A stretch of 25,135 nt of DNA from an uncultured Opitutaceae bacterium (GTDB taxonomy: Bacteria > Verrucomicrobiota > Verrucomicrobiia > Opitutales > Opitutaceae), in NCBI GenBank assembly GCA_937958045.1, contig CALFXL010000009.1, positions 1-25,135 on the forward strand. Direction: 5' to 3'. Below the pieces are notes generated by a model. That model was not told the origin of the DNA. It made no database searches and saw only the letters and a program-made list of their open reading frames with translations. Position numbers and translations under genes: made by a program. Within the stretch, counting starts at the first letter, position 1. Every line of letters starts with the position of its first letter. Below are positions 7,200 through 15,993 of this stretch, in pieces.

Positions 7200-8711
7200 A
7201 TGACACACGACGCCCTCGTTCAGCTTTCTGTTTTTCTCGGACTCACGGCGCTGGTCGCGCTCGCGACATGGCTGCATTGTCGGAAGGCCAACCGCTCCAC
7301 CGCCAGCGCTCGCGATTATTTCCTCGCGGGCGGCGGACTCAACTGGGTCTTCATCGGCGGCACCATCACGCTCACCAATATCAGCACCGATACCTTCATC
7401 GGCATGAGCGGCTCGCAAACGCTCAACATCGTCTGGTGGGAGATCTCGGGCGCGGTCGGGCTGGTGATGCTCGCGAAGTTCTTCCTGCCGATCTATTATC
7501 GCTACGGTTGCACGACGGTCACGGAACTCCTCGAGCGTCGCTACAACAACAAACACATCCGCGCGACCGTCGCGCTCGTTTTCCTCGTTGGAAACATCTT
7601 TCTGTTTCTTCCCGCGATGCTCTACACGAGTGGCCTCGTGATGAAGTCGATGTTCGGACTCGGCGACACGCTGCTCGGACTACCGACGGTGTACACGATC
7701 GGCATCGTCGTCGCCTTCGTCGGCGCGATCTACGCGATCTTCGGCGGCCTGCGCGCCGTCGCCATTTCCGACACGTATTGCGGCGTGATCGTCCTCGCCC
7801 TCGGCGGCGCCCTGGTGTTCTTCGGCCTTAACGCCGTCAACTGGGATCTCTCCGACCTTCCGCCCGAGCGTCTCAAACTTTTCGGCGACGCCAACTCGCC
7901 GATTCCGTGGACCACGCTGCTCACGGGCATGGTGTTCAGCCAGCTCTTCTATTGGAGCACGAACCAAACGATCACGCAGCGCGCCCTCGCCGCGCCTAAT
8001 CTTCGCGAGGCAAAGCGCGGCATCTACCTCGCGCTTTTTCTCCGGCTGCCCTTCATCCCGGCGATGGTCGTCATTCCCGGACTCGTCGCCTACAAACTCT
8101 ACGGTCCGGTCGGCGATGCGAGTTACGGCATGCTGGTGGGCAACGTGCTCCCGCACTGGCTCTCCGGCGCGTTCGCCGCGGCCATGTTCGCCGCCGTGAT
8201 GTCGAGCTACAACTCCGTGCTCAACTCCTCCGCCGCGCTCTACGTGTGCGATCTGCACCAGCGCTACATCAGCGACAAAGGCAGCCCCGGCCGCCTCGGC
8301 ATGATCGCATCGGCGATCTTTGCGCTTGTATCGATTTTTCTGATACCGCTCTACATGGGAGCGGACAGCATCATGGCGACCATTCAGCAAGTGCTCGGCC
8401 TGTTCAGCATGCCGATTCTCTCCGCTTTCATCGTCGGGCTTCTCTTCCGCAATCTCGAGGCGCGCGCGGTCATCCTGACGATCGCTTTCGGCGCCGCGCT
8501 CTACGCCTCACTCACCTTCGGTTGGGAACATCTGCACAAACTTCATCCCGACACGATCGCGCGTCCCTGGCACTTCCTCCACTGCATGGCCATCACCGTG
8601 CTGAGCTGCGTGAGCTTCGCGCTGACGATCAATCGCTTCGTGTTTGGCCGTCGTGCAGCCTTCGGTTTTGCCGTGGACGAAGCCCCTGCTGCGACCCCAT
8701 CGGCATCCTGA
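7200..8711 (+). CDS. Sodium:solute symporter (SSS family), likely sugar or uronate uptake
   Basis: The 503-aa protein is an integral membrane carrier with about 13-14 hydrophobic helices and an LeuT-type fold expected from its family. Recognisable parts are SARDYFLAGGGLNW and TLTNISTDTFIGMSG in the first helices, TVTELLERRYNNK, and TNQTITQRALAAPNLREAKRG, typical of the SGLT/SSS group, with the Na-site Ser/Asn cluster in AAVMSSYNSVLNSSAALYV. The ATG at 7200 is chosen; an in-frame upstream extension to 7098 is Arg/Pro-rich and non-membrane-like. It is the last gene of the sugar operon (98 nt after the DUF6807 gene). Its inferred substrate is a sugar, uronate or short oligosaccharide released by the CE15 and GH28 enzymes; the sequence alone does not fix the substrate. 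Confidence 0.93.
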   Translation: MTHDALVQLSVFLGLTALVALATWLHCRKANRSTASARDYFLAGGGLNWVFIGGTITLTNISTDTFIGMSGSQTLNIVWWEISGAVGLVMLAKFFLPIYYRYGCTTVTELLERRYNNKHIRATVALVFLVGNIFLFLPAMLYTSGLVMKSMFGLGDTLLGLPTVYTIGIVVAFVGAIYAIFGGLRAVAISDTYCGVIVLALGGALVFFGLNAVNWDLSDLPPERLKLFGDANSPIPWTTLLTGMVFSQLFYWSTNQTITQRALAAPNLREAKRGIYLALFLRLPFIPAMVVIPGLVAYKLYGPVGDASYGMLVGNVLPHWLSGAFAAAMFAAVMSSYNSVLNSSAALYVCDLHQRYISDKGSPGRLGMIASAIFALVSIFLIPLYMGADSIMATIQQVLGLFSMPILSAFIVGLLFRNLEARAVILTIAFGAALYASLTFGWEHLHKLHPDTIARPWHFLHCMAITVLSCVSFALTINRFVFGRRAAFGFAVDEAPAATPSAS

Positions 8712-8724
8712 TGGCCGCAAAACG

Positions 8725-9633
8725 TTAACCCGCCTGCCGCCGCGCGAGTCGCAGCGACCGAAGCACTTCCACGAAGTTCCGCGCGAGCTGCGATCCGCTG
8801 CCGCGTCGCCAGATCGCGGAGAGCGACACGTGCAAATCAGGCCCGTCTTCCTTCAATCGTCGATAAGCGACTTCGTCCGTGCCGCGCGCGATCGGCGGAA
8901 AAAACGACACCCCGTGATTGCCCGCCACGAGCGCGACCAGCGACTCGAAGCTGTTCACGCGTTTGATGGGACCATGCGAGAGTTCGCGCGATTCGAAAAT
9001 GGCCTGAATCTTGCGCCGATGACCGTCGTCACGTGAGCTTTCCTCCACGCAAATCAGCCGTTCGTTTTGTAGTGCTTTTAAGGATACGGCGGTCTGACGC
9101 GCGAGGGGATGATGCGGCGCCAGCACCAGCGCGATGCGCGATTCGAGCACCGGCATCGATTCCAACTCCCGCGCGTTCGGCAGCTCGCTGCCCAGCGCGA
9201 AGCCAAGTTGCAGGCGCCCGGCTTTCAACGCGTTTACCTGCTCCGCCAGACGCGTTTCGTGCAACATCACGTCCACCTCCGGATACTGGCGGCTGAAAGC
9301 CGCGAGCGCGGGCGGCAGAAAACTCGACGAAATCGGGCCGAGCGCACCGATGGTGAGTCGTCCGCGATCGCCTTTCTCCGCTTCGCGAGCCGCGTTCACC
9401 GCGCGATCCACCCGCTCGAGGATGGCGCGCGCTTCGTCGAAGAACAACTGGCCCGCATCCGTGAGCAACACACCCGCGGTGTTGCGGTCGAGCAGCCGCG
9501 TGCCGATCTCTTCCTCAAGATCTTTGATCTGCTTGCTCAACGCCGGCTGCGCGACACGCAGGCGCTCGGCGGCGCGACGGAAGCTCAATACTTCCGCCAC
9601 CGCCACGAAGTAACGCAGATGCCTCAATTCCAT
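8725..9633 (-). CDS. LysR-type transcriptional regulator
   Basis: The 302-aa protein starts MELRHLRYFVAVAE and has the LysR winged helix-turn-helix at about 1-60 (LSFRRAAERLRVAQPALSKQIKDLE, LLDR, LTDAG), then the periplasmic-binding-protein-like effector domain (about 90-295), with GRLTIGALGP opening it and HHPLARQ in the middle. The HTH is closest in style to the BenM/CatM group, which responds to aromatic acids, but the effector cannot be read from sequence. The frame stays open far upstream, yet the family start is clearly the ATG at 9633. It is convergent with the symporter (13 nt between stops) and divergent from the MarR-RND efflux operon. A palindromic operator-like site lies 10 bp upstream of its start, pointing to autoregulation and perhaps control of the divergent operon. 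Confidence 0.94.
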   Translation of the reverse strand: MELRHLRYFVAVAEVLSFRRAAERLRVAQPALSKQIKDLEEEIGTRLLDRNTAGVLLTDAGQLFFDEARAILERVDRAVNAAREAEKGDRGRLTIGALGPISSSFLPPALAAFSRQYPEVDVMLHETRLAEQVNALKAGRLQLGFALGSELPNARELESMPVLESRIALVLAPHHPLARQTAVSLKALQNERLICVEESSRDDGHRRKIQAIFESRELSHGPIKRVNSFESLVALVAGNHGVSFFPPIARGTDEVAYRRLKEDGPDLHVSLSAIWRRGSGSQLARNFVEVLRSLRLARRQAG

Positions 9634-9642
9634 AAAGACCGA

Positions 9643-9663
9643 GTGATAGCGGAAAGTTATCAC
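9643..9663. promoter_or_regulatory. Palindromic LysR operator-like site (GTGATA-N9-TATCAC)
   Basis: A perfect 6-bp inverted repeat with a 9-bp spacer, GTGATA at 9643-9648 and TATCAC at 9658-9663, contains the T-N11-A core expected of LysR-type binding sites. It lies in the 84-bp divergent gap between the LysR gene (start 9633) and the MarR gene (start 9718 or 9793). The position next to the LysR start is typical for an autoregulatory site. The repeat is seen directly; binding is inferred. Confidence 0.62.
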
Positions 9664-9717
9664 CTCGAAAACAACAAAGTCATTCAGCTTTTCGGCCGTT
9701 TCCATTAAGGTGCGCGG

Positions 9718-10227
9718 GTGCACTCGCCGCTCCCACATCGTCTCGTCTCCGAAGCCCTCCGCTTCACGGAGCGGAGCCATGCGCCGGAAAAAATGCGTTC
9801 GTGCCATCGTTTGTTGACGCTGCTGGAAACGCACTCCGCCGTGGAGATGGCGCTGCGTCAGGCACTTATCCAAAGCGATCTCACCGAGAAGGGTTTTCAC
9901 ATCCTCGCGTTTCTTGCGCAGCGCGACACCGCCGCTTCCGCTTCCGATCTTGCGGCAGAGCTCGGACTTCCACGTCACACGGCGATCGAGATTCTGGTGC
10001 GATTGGAACTTTCCGGTCTGCTCAACCGCCAGCCCGCGCCCGACGATCATCGTTTCAACACCGTCGATCTCAGTCCGCGCGGCCGGGCGGTTCTTAATCA
10101 CGCGCTGGAACACATCACCGATGCGGTGAGCCAGATCATGTCGGCCGCCAGCGAGCCGGAGCTCACGCAGCTCGAACAAATTTGCGCACGTCTGCGCCAC
10201 TCTTCGGAAACTCAAACGTCGTTCTAA
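9718..10227 (+). CDS. MarR-family transcriptional regulator, first gene of efflux operon
   Basis: The frame can start with GTG at 9718 (169 aa) or ATG at 9793 (144 aa); the shorter form is closer to usual MarR length and may be the true one. The winged HTH runs from about 70 to 125 of the longer form: SASDLAAELGLPRHTAIEILVRLELSGLLNR is the recognition segment and PDDHRFNTVDLSPRGRAV is the wing with the family's D-R pair. Helices at both ends would form the dimer. MarR proteins repress drug-efflux operons and let go on binding small aromatic ligands. The gene ends 15 nt before the RND adaptor gene, so it is very probably the local repressor of the pump. It is divergent from the LysR gene. Confidence 0.85.
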   Translation: MHSPLPHRLVSEALRFTERSHAPEKMRSCHRLLTLLETHSAVEMALRQALIQSDLTEKGFHILAFLAQRDTAASASDLAAELGLPRHTAIEILVRLELSGLLNRQPAPDDHRFNTVDLSPRGRAVLNHALEHITDAVSQIMSAASEPELTQLEQICARLRHSSETQTSF

Positions 10228-10242
10228 GTCCCTTTTCCCTCC

Positions 10243-11403
10243 ATGACATCCTCGTTGTTTCGTCACCAAGGGCTCCGAGCCCTCCGTATTGTGCCGGCGG
10301 TCGCCGGCCTTTTATTCCTGGCCGCTTGCGGAAAGGAACAAGCTGCCGCGCCTCAACTCGGCGCGCTCCCGGTTTCCACGCTGACGGTCGCTCCGCAGGA
10401 AGTCTCTCTTTCGCGCGAACTGCCGGGCCGCGTCACCGCTTTCCGCATCGCGGAAGTGCGCGCGCGCATCAATGGCATCGTGCAAAAGCGTCTCTTCGAA
10501 GAAGGCGCGGATGTGAAGGAAGGCGATGTGTTGTTCGAGATCGATCCCGCGCCGTATCAGGCCGCGCTCGATAGTGCGAAGGCCACCCTCGCCCGCGCCG
10601 AAGCCAATCTCGCGTCCGCGAAAGCGCAGGCCGCGCGTTACAAGGATCTCGTTTCCACCAACGCGATCTCGCGTCAGAACTACGACGACGCCGTCGCCGC
10701 ACAGCTCGCGTTCACCGCGGATGTCGCCGCCGGCCAGGCCGCCGTGCGCGCCGCGGAGATCAATCTCGGCTACACCCGCGTCACCGCGCCCATCAGCGGT
10801 CGCATCGGTCGCGCGGAAGTCACCGAAGGCGCTTACGTGCAACAAGGCGCCGCGACGTTGCTCGCCACCATCCAGCAGCTCGATCCGGTGTACGTCGACC
10901 TCAACCAGTCCGCGGAAGAGCTGCTGCAATTGAAGGCCGCGCTCGCCGCTGGTCGCATCCAGCGCTCGGGCGATGGCGCGAAAATTTCGCTCGCATTTGG
11001 CGCGAACGAGTACGCGCACGCCGGCACGTTGCAGTTCTCCGATGTCACGGTGAATCCCACCACCGGCACGGTGACGCTCCGCGGTATTTTCCCGAATCCC
11101 GACGCGCAGTTGCTGCCCGGCATGTATGTGCGCGCTCGCCTCGAAGAAGGCGTCGCCAGCAACTCCATCCTCGTCCCGCAGTCCATCGTCGCGCGCAACG
11201 CCCGCGGGGAGACCACCGTTTATGTCGTCGGCGAAAACAACACCGCCGAACTGCGTCCGATCACCGTGGCGCGCTCCGTCGGGAGCCAGTGGCTCGTCAG
11301 CGCCGGCTTGAAGCCCGGCGAACGCGTCATCGCGGACAATCTCCAAAAAATCCGTCCCGGCGCTCCGGTGAATCCGCTCCCCGCCGCCCAACCCGCGCAA
11401 TGA
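10243..11403 (+). CDS. RND efflux periplasmic adaptor lipoprotein (MexA/AcrA type)
   Basis: The 386-aa membrane-fusion protein has a lipoprotein signal peptide with lipobox LAAC (Cys29). It contains the barrel-sandwich/lipoyl halves (VRARINGIVQKRLFEEGADVKEGDVLFEIDP and TRVTAPISGRIGRAEVTEGAYV), an alpha-hairpin in between (about residues 105-175), a beta-barrel (about 215-300) and a membrane-proximal domain ending in GLKPGERVIADNLQKIRPGAPV. Such proteins link the inner-membrane RND pump to the outer-membrane channel in the periplasm. It lies 35 nt upstream of the pump gene, and sequence and order match MexAB-OprM/AcrAB-TolC style operons. Start ATG 10243 is fixed by the signal peptide. Confidence 0.96.
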   Translation: MTSSLFRHQGLRALRIVPAVAGLLFLAACGKEQAAAPQLGALPVSTLTVAPQEVSLSRELPGRVTAFRIAEVRARINGIVQKRLFEEGADVKEGDVLFEIDPAPYQAALDSAKATLARAEANLASAKAQAARYKDLVSTNAISRQNYDDAVAAQLAFTADVAAGQAAVRAAEINLGYTRVTAPISGRIGRAEVTEGAYVQQGAATLLATIQQLDPVYVDLNQSAEELLQLKAALAAGRIQRSGDGAKISLAFGANEYAHAGTLQFSDVTVNPTTGTVTLRGIFPNPDAQLLPGMYVRARLEEGVASNSILVPQSIVARNARGETTVYVVGENNTAELRPITVARSVGSQWLVSAGLKPGERVIADNLQKIRPGAPVNPLPAAQPAQ

Positions 11404-11438
11404 TTCCGCGCACATCCGTTCTCTAATCCGCTACTACC

Positions 11439-14400
11439 ATGGCACGATTTTTTATCGATCGCCCCATCTTCGCATGGGTAATCGCGATCATCATCATGCT
11501 CGCGGGGGCGCTCTCGATTACGAAGCTGCCCATCTCGCGCTATCCGACCATCGCGCCGCCCACGATCACCGTGCGCGCGACTTATCCCGGCGCTTCCGCG
11601 CAAGTCGTGGAAGACTCCGTCACGCAGATCATCGAGCAAAACATGACGGGCCTCGACGGCCTGCTCTACATGTCGGCGACCAGCGACTCGTCCGGCCGTG
11701 CGACGATCACGCTCACCTTCGAAAGCGGCACCGACGCCGACATCGCGCAGGTGCAGGTGCAAAACAAGCTCCAGCTCGCCACCGCGTTGTTGCCGACGAT
11801 CGTGCAACAACAAGGACTCCAAGTCTCCAAGACCGGTGAAGGCTTCCTCATGGTGCTCGGCTTCGTCTCCGAAGACGGCAGCATGACGCGCGACGACATC
11901 TCGGACTACGTCATCACCAACGTCGTCGATCGTCTCGCCCGCGTGCCCGGCGTCGGCAGCACGCAGGTGTTCGGCGCGCAATACGCGATGCGCATCTGGC
12001 TCGATCCGCACAAACTCGAGACCTATCGCCTCTCCGTTCCGCAGGTGATCGCCGCGATCAACGCGCAAAATCAACAGGTCGCGGTCGGTCAGCTCGGCGG
12101 CTCCCCGTCGGTGGACGGCCAGCTTCTCAACGCGCCCATCAACGCGCGCGGCCGCCTCCAAACCGCCGAACAATTCGCCGACATCGTCGTCCGCTCCAAC
12201 ACCGATGGCTCCGCGCTCAAGCTCGGCGACATCGCCCGCGTCGAACTCGGCGCGCAAGATTACGGCTTCCTCACGCGCTACAACGGCCGCACCGCCACCG
12301 GTATCGCCGTCTCGCTCGCGACCGGCGCCAACGCGCTCAACACCGCCAAGGCCGTCGAAGAGCTCATGGAGGAGCTCAAGGCCAACTTCCCTCCCGGCCT
12401 TAACGTCGTCGTGCCGTTCGACACCACGCCGTTCGTCTCCGTCGCCATCGGCTCGGTCGTCCACACGCTCGTCGAAGCGATCATCCTGGTGTTCCTGGTG
12501 ATGTATCTGTTCCTGCAAAATTTCCGGGCCACGCTCATCCCCACGATCGCCGTGCCCGTCGTGCTTCTCGGTACGTTTGCCGTCCTCGCGGCTCTCGGTT
12601 TCTCCATCAACATGCTCACCATGTTCGCCATGGTGCTCGCCATCGGTCTGCTGGTGGACGACGCGATCGTGGTCGTGGAAAACGTCGAACGCTTGATGTC
12701 GGAGGAAGGTCTTTCCCCGCTCGAAGCGACCAAGAAATCGATGGACCAGATCACCGGCGCGCTCATCGGCATCGGTCTCGTGCTCTCCGCCGTGTTTGTG
12801 CCGATGGCCTTCCTCGGCGGTTCGACGGGCGTCATCTATCGCCAGTTCTCCGCCACCATCGTCTCCGCGATGGCGCTGTCCGTGATCGTCGCGATCATCC
12901 TCACGCCCGCGCTCTGCGCGACGATTCTCAAACCGATCCACGATCATGGCGAGAAGCGCGGTTTCTTCGGTTGGTTCAACCGCACCTTCGATCGCGGCAA
13001 CAACAACTACCAGGGCATCGTGCGCAGCATGCTCTCGCGCCGTAAGCGCTACGTGGCGGTCTTCTGCGCCTGTATCGTCGTGCTCGTCGTGCTCTTCCTC
13101 CGCTTGCCCACGGCCTTCCTTCCCGACGAAGACCAAGGCTCGCTCTTCGCTCAAGTGCTCGGCCCCGTCGGCGCCACGCAGGAAAGCAATCTCAAGGTCG
13201 TCGAGAAGGTCGAAGACTATTTCCTCAACACCGAATCCGATGTCGTGAAAGACCTCTTTCTCGTGCAAGGCTTCAGCTTTGCCGGTATCGGTCAAAACAA
13301 CGCCATGGCCTTCGTCAGCTTGCATGACTGGGACGAACGCAAAGAAGAATCCAAGGGCGTGAAAGCGCTCGCCGGTCGCGCCATGGCTCACTTCAGCCAG
13401 ATCCGCGAATCGCTGGTGTTCGCCTTCGCTCCGCCGCCGATCACCGAACTCGGTACGTCGACCGGTTTCGTTTTCTATCTCAAAGACAACGGCGGTCACG
13501 GCCACGACGCATTGATGGCTGCACGCAATCAATTGCTCGCCGCCGCCGCGCAAAGCCCCCTGCTCGCCAACGTCCGCCCCAACGGTCAGGACGACACGCC
13601 CGAGCTTCGCGTCGATGTGGACAACGAACGCGCCGCCGCGCTCGGCGTCTCCATCAACGACATCAACACCACGCTCTCGGTCGCCTGGGGCGGTCGTTAC
13701 ATCGACGACTTCATCGATCGCGGCCGCGTCAAACGCGTGTACGTCCAGGCCGAAGCGCCCTTCCGCATGCAGCCGGAAGACTTCAACGCGTGGACCGTTC
13801 CCAACAACCGCGGCGAAATGGTGCCCTTCAGCGCCTTCGCCAGAACGTACTGGGCTTACGGTTCTCCGCGTCTCGAACGCTACAACGGCACCCCCGCCGT
13901 GCAGATCAACGGCCAAGGCGCCCCCGGCGTCAGCTCGGGTGACGCGATGCTCGAGATCGAACGCCTCGTCTCGCAACTCCCCGAAGGCTTCGGTCTCGAG
14001 TGGACCGGCACGTCCTATCAAGAACGCGCCGCCGGTGCACAGACGCCTCTGCTCTACTCGCTCTCGTTGTTGATCGTTTTCCTGTGTCTCGCGGCGTTGT
14101 ACGAAAGCTGGTCCGTGCCGACCGCGGTGTTGCTCGCCGCGCCGCTCGGTATTCTCGGTTCCGTGCTCGCCAACACGCTCCGCGGCATGGAGCGCGACGT
14201 GTACTTCCAGGTCGCGATGCTCACCACCGTCGGTCTGACGAGTAAGAACGCCATCCTCATCGTCGAGTTTGCCAAGGACAACCTCTCGCGAGGCATGGAT
14301 GTCATCACCGCGACCATGTCGGCCGTGCGCGACCGCTTGCGCCCGATCCTCATGACCTCGCTCGCCTTCGGTCTTGGCGTGCTCCCGCTCGCCTTTGCCT

Positions 14401-14570
14401 CCGGCGCCGGTTCCGGCGCGCAGATCGCCATCGGTACGGGCGTTCTCGGCGGCATGATCGTCGGCACCTTCTTCGGGCTCTTCTTCGTACCGCTCTTCTT
14501 CGTGATCATCTTCCGACTCTTCCCCGGCAAAAAAGCCGCGGTGTCCACGGAGGGCTCCCGCCATGACTAA
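11439..14570 (+). CDS. RND multidrug efflux pump, inner-membrane subunit (AcrB/MexB, HAE1 family)
   Basis: The 1043-aa protein has the full HAE1 length and starts MARFFIDRPIFAWVIAIIIML. The proton-relay acids are at Asp407-Asp408 in IGLLVDDAIVVVENV, at the same numbers as in AcrB, and the relay lysine is Lys936 in TSKNAILIVEFAKD. Two periplasmic loops with porter and docking domains lie between helix 1-2 and helix 7-8, and 12 membrane helices are expected. It works as a trimer in the inner membrane, driven by proton entry, and exports hydrophobic or amphiphilic compounds. The 3' end overlaps the next gene by 8 nt. A long antisense frame across the gene is a coding shadow. Confidence 0.97.
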   Translation: MARFFIDRPIFAWVIAIIIMLAGALSITKLPISRYPTIAPPTITVRATYPGASAQVVEDSVTQIIEQNMTGLDGLLYMSATSDSSGRATITLTFESGTDADIAQVQVQNKLQLATALLPTIVQQQGLQVSKTGEGFLMVLGFVSEDGSMTRDDISDYVITNVVDRLARVPGVGSTQVFGAQYAMRIWLDPHKLETYRLSVPQVIAAINAQNQQVAVGQLGGSPSVDGQLLNAPINARGRLQTAEQFADIVVRSNTDGSALKLGDIARVELGAQDYGFLTRYNGRTATGIAVSLATGANALNTAKAVEELMEELKANFPPGLNVVVPFDTTPFVSVAIGSVVHTLVEAIILVFLVMYLFLQNFRATLIPTIAVPVVLLGTFAVLAALGFSINMLTMFAMVLAIGLLVDDAIVVVENVERLMSEEGLSPLEATKKSMDQITGALIGIGLVLSAVFVPMAFLGGSTGVIYRQFSATIVSAMALSVIVAIILTPALCATILKPIHDHGEKRGFFGWFNRTFDRGNNNYQGIVRSMLSRRKRYVAVFCACIVVLVVLFLRLPTAFLPDEDQGSLFAQVLGPVGATQESNLKVVEKVEDYFLNTESDVVKDLFLVQGFSFAGIGQNNAMAFVSLHDWDERKEESKGVKALAGRAMAHFSQIRESLVFAFAPPPITELGTSTGFVFYLKDNGGHGHDALMAARNQLLAAAAQSPLLANVRPNGQDDTPELRVDVDNERAAALGVSINDINTTLSVAWGGRYIDDFIDRGRVKRVYVQAEAPFRMQPEDFNAWTVPNNRGEMVPFSAFARTYWAYGSPRLERYNGTPAVQINGQGAPGVSSGDAMLEIERLVSQLPEGFGLEWTGTSYQERAAGAQTPLLYSLSLLIVFLCLAALYESWSVPTAVLLAAPLGILGSVLANTLRGMERDVYFQVAMLTTVGLTSKNAILIVEFAKDNLSRGMDVITATMSAVRDRLRPILMTSLAFGLGVLPLAFASGAGSGAQIAIGTGVLGGMIVGTFFGLFFVPLFFVIIFRLFPGKKAAVSTEGSRHD
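14549..14554 (+). promoter_or_regulatory. Shine-Dalgarno (GGAGGG) for the outer-membrane factor
   Basis: GGAGGG sits inside the end of the pump gene, 8 nt before the ATG at 14563. Most genes in this window lack such a clear site, so it stands out and suggests efficient coupled translation of the channel subunit. Confidence 0.7.
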
Positions 14571-15987
14571 GTCCACCGTCTCTTCCCTGCTCGTCCTCGC
14601 CCTGCTCTCGGGCTGCTCGATGGCTCCTCGCTACGAGCGCCCTGAAGCGCCCGTGACCGATGCGTATCCAAAATTTGGTGACACGCAGACGTCCGGCGGC
14701 GCCGCCGCGGACATTCCGTGGCGGTCGTTCTTCGGCGATGCGCGCCTGCAATCGCTCATCTCGCTCGCGCTGGAAAACAACCGCGACCTCCGCGTCGCCG
14801 CGCTCAACGTCGACCGCGTCCGCGCGCTCTACAACATCCAGCGCACCGCGCTCATCCCGAGCATCAACGCCGTCGGCCAGGGCACGCGTCAGCGTGTCCC
14901 CGGCGATCTCAACGCCTCCGGCGAGCCCGTCACCACGTCGAGCTATCAGGTCGGCGCGAGCATCACCGCATACGAACTCGATTTGTTCGGACGCATCGCG
15001 AGTCTGCGCGATCAGGTGCTGCAGCAATACCTCGCGACCGAGGAAGCGCGTCTCAGCGCGCAGCTCAGCCTCATCGCCGCGGTGGCGCGTCAGTACCACA
15101 CGCTCCTCGCCGCCGAGGAGCAGCTCGAACTCGCGCGCCAGACCTTCGCGGCCGCGGAGCGGTCGTTCGAACTCAACCGCCAGACCTACGATGCCGGCGT
15201 CACCTCCGAGCTCGATCTGCGCACCGCCGAAGCCCAGCTCGAATCCGTGCGCGCCAGCGTCGTCGGCTTCGAACAACAACGCGCCCAGGCGGAAAACGCG
15301 CTCGTGCTCCTCGTCGGCTCGCCGTTGCCCGCCGATCTCCCGCCCGCCGGCAAACTCGCCACGCAGGACTTGATCGCCGATCTGCCCGCGGGTCTTCCGG
15401 CCGACTTGCTCACGCGTCGTCCCGACATCCGCGCGGCCGAGCATCAGCTCCAGGCCGCCAACGCCAACATCGGCGTCGCCCGCGCGGCGTTCTTCCCGTC
15501 GATCAAGCTCACCGCGTTTGGCGGCACCGCCAGCGCCGAGCTCTCGGGCTTGTTTGGCAACGGCTCCGGTTCGTGGAGCTTCAGCCCGTCGATCACGCTG
15601 CCGATCTTCGCCGCCGGTCGCAATCGCGCCGCGCTCGAGGTCGCGCATGTGGAAAAACGCATCGAAATCGCGCGCTACGAAAAAGCCATCCAGACCGCGT
15701 TTCGCGAGGTCGCCGATGCGCTCGCCGTGCGTGCCACCATCGATGCGCAGATCGCCGCGCAGGAAACCCGAGTCGCCGCCGCGCAACGTCGCTACGAGCT
15801 CTCCGATCAACGTTTCCAAGCGGGCGTCGACAGCTACGTGACGGTGCTGCTCGCCCAACAGGAACTCTTCGGCGCGCAACAAGCGCTCATCCAGGCGCGC
15901 CTCGCGCGTCTCGCCAACCTCACCTCGCTCTACGCCGCTCTCGGCGGCGGTTGGCAGGAAGCGGAAAATCCGCCCGCCCAGGGCTGA
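14563..15987 (+). CDS. Outer-membrane efflux lipoprotein (OprM/NodT family)
   Basis: The 474-aa protein has a lipobox LSGC (Cys18), then the typical MAPRYERPEAPV and IPWRSFFGDARLQSLISLALENNRDLRVAALNV segments. Two outer-membrane-efflux repeats follow (about 60-240 and 275-460) with long alpha-helices and coiled-coil character (RQYHTLLAAEEQLELARQTFAAAERSFELN) and the family motif LPADLLTRRPDIRAAEHQLQAANANIG near residue 280. It forms the trimeric channel-tunnel that lets the pump export across the outer membrane. It overlaps the pump gene by 8 nt and is 6 nt from the next MarR gene, so all belong to one operon. Confidence 0.96.
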   Translation: MTKSTVSSLLVLALLSGCSMAPRYERPEAPVTDAYPKFGDTQTSGGAAADIPWRSFFGDARLQSLISLALENNRDLRVAALNVDRVRALYNIQRTALIPSINAVGQGTRQRVPGDLNASGEPVTTSSYQVGASITAYELDLFGRIASLRDQVLQQYLATEEARLSAQLSLIAAVARQYHTLLAAEEQLELARQTFAAAERSFELNRQTYDAGVTSELDLRTAEAQLESVRASVVGFEQQRAQAENALVLLVGSPLPADLPPAGKLATQDLIADLPAGLPADLLTRRPDIRAAEHQLQAANANIGVARAAFFPSIKLTAFGGTASAELSGLFGNGSGSWSFSPSITLPIFAAGRNRAALEVAHVEKRIEIARYEKAIQTAFREVADALAVRATIDAQIAAQETRVAAAQRRYELSDQRFQAGVDSYVTVLLAQQELFGAQQALIQARLARLANLTSLYAALGGGWQEAENPPAQG

Positions 15988-15993
15988 TCCTGT

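Noticed and set aside
9634..10269. In-frame upstream extension of the LysR gene
   Set aside because: The family start MELRHLRYF is exact at 9633; the extension overlaps the divergent MarR gene and has no similarity to anything expected.
11220..14576. Very long open frame (over 1100 codons) on the minus strand across the RND pump gene
   Set aside because: It is antisense to a clear AcrB-type gene, rich in His, Arg, Glu and Asp, without any recognisable domain, and explained by the high GC at the third codon position of the real gene.
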